Shown piece by piece: positions 60,399 to 64,000 of a stretch of 64,000 nucleotides of DNA. Below the pieces are notes generated by a model. It saw only the letters and a program-made list of their open reading frames with translations. It searched no databases and was not told the DNA's origin. This DNA is from an uncultured Flammeovirgaceae bacterium. Its GTDB lineage: Bacteria; Bacteroidota; Bacteroidia; Cytophagales; MED-G16. The stretch spans positions 1 through 64,000 of the forward strand of contig CAJXDN010000005.1 in the NCBI GenBank assembly GCA_913052485.1, read 5' to 3'. The position numbers and the translations under genes were made by a program. The first letter of the stretch is position 1, and each line of letters starts with the position of its first letter.

Positions 60399-63206
60399 AT
60401 GAATAATTTTGTTAAGAAATTAGTCTGCCTTTTCTTATTATTTTCAACAGTATCTATTCAATCTTTTTCTCAGAGTATCTCTGTATCTGGAAATGTTTCA
60501 GATGAAAACGGTGGTTTAGTTGGCGTAAATATTTTAGTGAAAGGCAAGATACTAGGAACCGTCTCGGATAGAGATGGTAATTTTAGTTTGAATGTTGCTG
60601 AATCATCTGCAACATTAGTTTTTTCAATTGTTGGATACCAGACAGAAGAGGTGAGTGTCTCCTCTAATGTTTCTGATCTAAACGTTACCATGACGGAAAG
60701 TATTCTTCTTGGTAGCGAAGTAGTTGTATCTGCTTCAAGAGTTGAGCAAAGTATCTTAGAAGCACCCGTTACAATTGAAAAGATGGATCTACTTGAAATC
60801 CAGAATTCAGCGACTGCTGACTTTATGGATCAGCTTGAACACATTAAAGGTGTAAAAGTTAGTAGAGGAAGTCTAAACTTTGCGGCAGTTAATACTAGAG
60901 GTTTTGCAACTGATGCGAATACAAGATTCGTTCAGTTAGTCGACGGAATGGACACTTCTGCTCCGTTACTTAACTTCCCAACTGGTAACTTAGTTGGAAT
61001 AAATCCTCTCGATCTTGAAAGCGTAGAGATTATACCTGGTGCGTCATCTGCACTGTATGGACCAAATGCTTTCAACGGTGTTATGTCAATGGCTAGTAAG
61101 AGTCCTTTTGAATACCAGGGGCTATCTGCACAAGTAATGCAAGGTTATACCACATCACACAGAGGTGGTAACGAAAACAATGGTTATTCTAAGTACAACT
61201 TGAGATACGCAAAAGCTATTAATGATAAGCTTGCATTCAAAGTTAACTTCTCATATGACATGGCGACTGACTGGATTGCAAATGATTATATGACAAATGT
61301 CGATGCTGCAGGTAATGCCTTCGGAGATATTGATATGAGGGGAATGCCTAACTTCAACGGTCTCAATCTACACGGTGACGAGACTCAAGTTGCAGTTCCA
61401 GTGATGGCAGCTGCTTCTCTAGTTGGAGGTTGGGTGTCACAATTACCAGAGCAGGTCTTAGACTTAAGAAGAACTGGACTACCAGAAGAGTTCTTACTTG
61501 ATAATAATGACGCGAAGAATATGAAGTATGACATCGGTGTCAATTACAGAATCAATGATAACCTTGAAGCATCACTAGTATATAGAAAAGGTGGTGGTAA
61601 TACCATCTACACTGGAGCTCAAAAATATGCTTTAAGAGACTTTGGTCAGCAATTCTTTAAAGTTGGACTTGAGAGTGATAAGCTCAAATTCAAAGTTTAT
61701 CAGTCAATAACTGACGCAGGAAATTCATATAATGTAGGTGCCCTTGGCGCTATCATGAACGAGGCATTCAGTCCTACTCAAGCACAGTGGGGACCAACAT
61801 ATCTCCAGACATATATTACTGCTATGCAAGGATACGTACCTGGAGTGCCAGCAGGAGATACATATTATGCTCATGCAACAGCAAGGCAACAAGCTGATGC
61901 TGGAATTCCAGCTGTTGGATCTGCAGAGTGGATGGGTGTTAGAGATCAAGTAATTTCTAACAGATTCCAGGATCCTAATGCTCCAGGAGCAAATTTCTAT
62001 GATAACTCTAAGCTAACACATGCTGATATTACTTACGAAGCTGCTGACTGGTTACTAGTTGGGGCTAACTACAGAAACTACGGTATTTTCACAGACGGAA
62101 CAATCTTTAACGAGGACCCAGAGGGAACAGGTGTTAATTCGAGAATTAATATCGGTGAATTTGGTGCTTTTGCTCAAGTTAATACTGAAGTGTTTGATGG
62201 TTTTAGATTTATCGGATCATTGAGATATGATAAGAACCAAAACTACGAGGGACAGGTTACACCAAGGGTTGCAGCAGTTTATACTTTTTCTGAAAAACAT
62301 AATATCAGATTTAGTTATCAGACTGGTTTTAGAAGCCCAGATACCCAATCTCAATTTATTTTCTTCCCGGCTGGGACATCAACTCTTCTCGGAACCGCAA
62401 AGTCTAACGCTGAGAGATATGGTGTAATGGAAGGTGGAGCCTGGACAAATGATTCTTATCGAGCATTCTTACTATCTGGTGGAACATTAGATCCAGCTAC
62501 TGGAGATCCGATAGGTGGTAATTCAGCTTTGTTAGAAGAAGCTTATGTCGATTACATTACGCCGGAGAAGTTATCTTCAATCGAGATTGGTTATAAGGGT
62601 ATAATAGGAAATGTATTACTTGTTGATATGAACTACTATAATACAAATTATACTGATTTCGAAGGTGGTCAAAATGTGAACGCCAAGTTTGCTTCAACAC
62701 ACAAAGGACAGCCAATTCCAGCTGGATATACGTGGGCACTAAATAGTAACACAGATGCAGACGTTAGATCTTGGGGATTTGGTCTTGGAATGACAGTTGA
62801 TCTAGGGTTAGGTTACAAATTAACTGGTAATTATAACTACAAAAATTTAGAGATTGACGGTTCTGATCCTTCAGAAAGTGATTTTATCTCTTATTTTAAC
62901 ACACCAGAGAATATGTACTCTTTTACTTTTTCAAATAGAGAAGTATTCAAAAACTTTGGATTCTCAGCAAGTCTAAGATTCCAGGATGACTTCTTATACG
63001 AAAGTACTTTCGCTAATATGCATATCCCAGCTTACGGAACTTTTGACGCTCAAGTAAACTATAAACTTGAAAGTCTGAAGACAATTGTTAAAGTTGGTGC
63101 TAACCATATTGGAATTGATAACAATGATTACAGATCTAGACCAGGTGGTCCATTTGTTGGAAAACTTTTCTATGTATCTCTAACATTTGACGAATTTTTA
63201 AACTGA
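60399..63206 (+). CDS. TonB-dependent receptor with N-terminal carboxypeptidase-regulatory-like domain
   Basis: Signal peptide; SVSGNVSDENGGLVGVNILVKGKILGTVSDRDGNFSL; plug VKVSRGSLNFAAVNTRGFATDANTRFVQLVDGMD; terminal strand FYVSLTFDEFLN. Confidence 0.92.
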   Translation: MNNFVKKLVCLFLLFSTVSIQSFSQSISVSGNVSDENGGLVGVNILVKGKILGTVSDRDGNFSLNVAESSATLVFSIVGYQTEEVSVSSNVSDLNVTMTESILLGSEVVVSASRVEQSILEAPVTIEKMDLLEIQNSATADFMDQLEHIKGVKVSRGSLNFAAVNTRGFATDANTRFVQLVDGMDTSAPLLNFPTGNLVGINPLDLESVEIIPGASSALYGPNAFNGVMSMASKSPFEYQGLSAQVMQGYTTSHRGGNENNGYSKYNLRYAKAINDKLAFKVNFSYDMATDWIANDYMTNVDAAGNAFGDIDMRGMPNFNGLNLHGDETQVAVPVMAAASLVGGWVSQLPEQVLDLRRTGLPEEFLLDNNDAKNMKYDIGVNYRINDNLEASLVYRKGGGNTIYTGAQKYALRDFGQQFFKVGLESDKLKFKVYQSITDAGNSYNVGALGAIMNEAFSPTQAQWGPTYLQTYITAMQGYVPGVPAGDTYYAHATARQQADAGIPAVGSAEWMGVRDQVISNRFQDPNAPGANFYDNSKLTHADITYEAADWLLVGANYRNYGIFTDGTIFNEDPEGTGVNSRINIGEFGAFAQVNTEVFDGFRFIGSLRYDKNQNYEGQVTPRVAAVYTFSEKHNIRFSYQTGFRSPDTQSQFIFFPAGTSTLLGTAKSNAERYGVMEGGAWTNDSYRAFLLSGGTLDPATGDPIGGNSALLEEAYVDYITPEKLSSIEIGYKGIIGNVLLVDMNYYNTNYTDFEGGQNVNAKFASTHKGQPIPAGYTWALNSNTDADVRSWGFGLGMTVDLGLGYKLTGNYNYKNLEIDGSDPSESDFISYFNTPENMYSFTFSNREVFKNFGFSASLRFQDDFLYESTFANMHIPAYGTFDAQVNYKLESLKTIVKVGANHIGIDNNDYRSRPGGPFVGKLFYVSLTFDEFLN

Positions 63207-63219
63207 TAAATTAATAATT

Positions 63220-64000
63220 ATGAAAAAGTTTAAATCAATTATTTTAACAGTAGCCTTTTCTCTCGTGTTTTTTGCATGTGAGCAGGAGATGACTGAACTC
63301 AAACCTAATGTGTATAACCCTGCTGGAACACCGAGTGGTGATAGTGGAAGCGCAGACTTTAGTAAGTTTGTTACAATAGGTGGTAGTTTTACTGCTGGTC
63401 TTATGGACGGTACATTAAATACTAGCGGTCAGATGCATTCTTTAGGTAAAATGATCAATAACCAGTTACAACTAGCTGGTGGATCTAGTACATTTAATCA
63501 ACCTGACATAAATTCTGAAAACGGATATTTAGGTCCAGGCCCTGATGGTGTTGCTGGTACCTCAGATGATCAAGGTAAAACATATTTAACTATTAGTGCA
63601 TCAACTGGTGCAATTGGAGTCGGTTTCTCTCAAGGTGACGCAGCCTCTGTTGCTACCCCTTACAGTGGAGATAAAAGTGCATTAAATAATTTTGCATTCC
63701 CTAATTCAGTTATGGCTATGTATTTAACTGCTGCTGCTGGTGGACCAAACGTAGCTCAAAATCCTGCATTTAACTCGTTTTTTGCTAGATTTGATGCTTC
63801 TGGTGCGACAGTTTCACCACTAGGTCAATTTATTGGATCTGGAGGTTCATTCTTTATGTCATGGCTTGGATTTTCTGACTTTGTTGCCTACTCAGCTAGA
63901 GGAGGTGATGAGACTCAGGCACCAAAACCAAATGCTACAGAGTTAGCTACTTACTATCAGCAAGCTCTTGGAGCAATGCTAACTAATAACCCTGTTTGGA
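63220..64000 (+). CDS. SGNH/GDSL-like lipoprotein, truncated by window end
   Basis: ATG at 63220, lipobox FFAC, FVTIGGSFTAGLMDG block I-like; frame open to 64000; not in the ORF track. Confidence 0.65.
   Translation, partial: MKKFKSIILTVAFSLVFFACEQEMTELKPNVYNPAGTPSGDSGSADFSKFVTIGGSFTAGLMDGTLNTSGQMHSLGKMINNQLQLAGGSSTFNQPDINSENGYLGPGPDGVAGTSDDQGKTYLTISASTGAIGVGFSQGDAASVATPYSGDKSALNNFAFPNSVMAMYLTAAAGGPNVAQNPAFNSFFARFDASGATVSPLGQFIGSGGSFFMSWLGFSDFVAYSARGGDETQAPKPNATELATYYQQALGAMLTNNPVW

Noticed and set aside
61725-61949. 74-aa Cys-rich minus-strand ORF within the TonB-dependent receptor
   Set aside because: Cys/His-rich antisense translation looked like a zinc protein but is a shadow of Ala/Gln/Thr-coding codons in the receptor.
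1-64000. CRISPR arrays, IS elements, rRNA, tRNA, prophage, defence islands
   Set aside because: No repeat-spacer periodicity, transposase, integrase, capsid or recognisable RNA-gene signature was seen by reading; tRNAscan-SE and Infernal would be needed for a firm negative on RNAs.

Overview
AT-rich, gene-dense chromosomal window from a member of the Bacteroidota, most like a small-genome marine Flavobacteriales. This placement rests on GldC, alternative complex III (ACIII) plus caa3-type oxidase, long-form IspG, DUF6728/DUF3098/DUF6913-type small proteins, a histone-H1-like small protein and TAnnTTTG promoter elements. Most content is core metabolism and housekeeping: phoH; a serB-serA-serC operon; ligA; an alpha-oxoamine synthase; a TolC/RND-adaptor pair; thyA; a VPS10/BNR-repeat protein; der; leuS; ispG; MlaE/MlaF-like ABC genes; an approximately 16 kb ACIII (actABCDEF) - cytochrome c oxidase - heme A biosynthesis cluster; fadD; an Lrp/AsnC regulator; sufBCDSE-sufT; a bacilliredoxin; a membrane pyrophosphatase; ftsX; uppP; truB; ribF; gldC; a TonB-dependent receptor; and a truncated GDSL-like lipoprotein. 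I saw no CRISPR array, IS element, rRNA, tRNA or prophage, but tRNAs were not searched computationally. The most unusual item is one 489-aa ORF joining an apparently intact undecaprenyl-diphosphatase (UppP/BacA) to a VanX-type D-Ala-D-Ala dipeptidase domain with complete active-site motifs. It sits beside an opposite-strand lipoprotein/beta-barrel pair that separates uppP from truB. Other leads are a SCO-position protein lacking the copper-binding CxxxC next to a small CxxC membrane protein, an ActA with six CxxCH motifs, two promoters predicting leaderless mRNAs (leuS, coxB), a near-perfect 19-bp palindrome at the tolC operon promoter, a terminator-like hairpin in the fadD leader, and a 58-aa gene missed by the ORF track.
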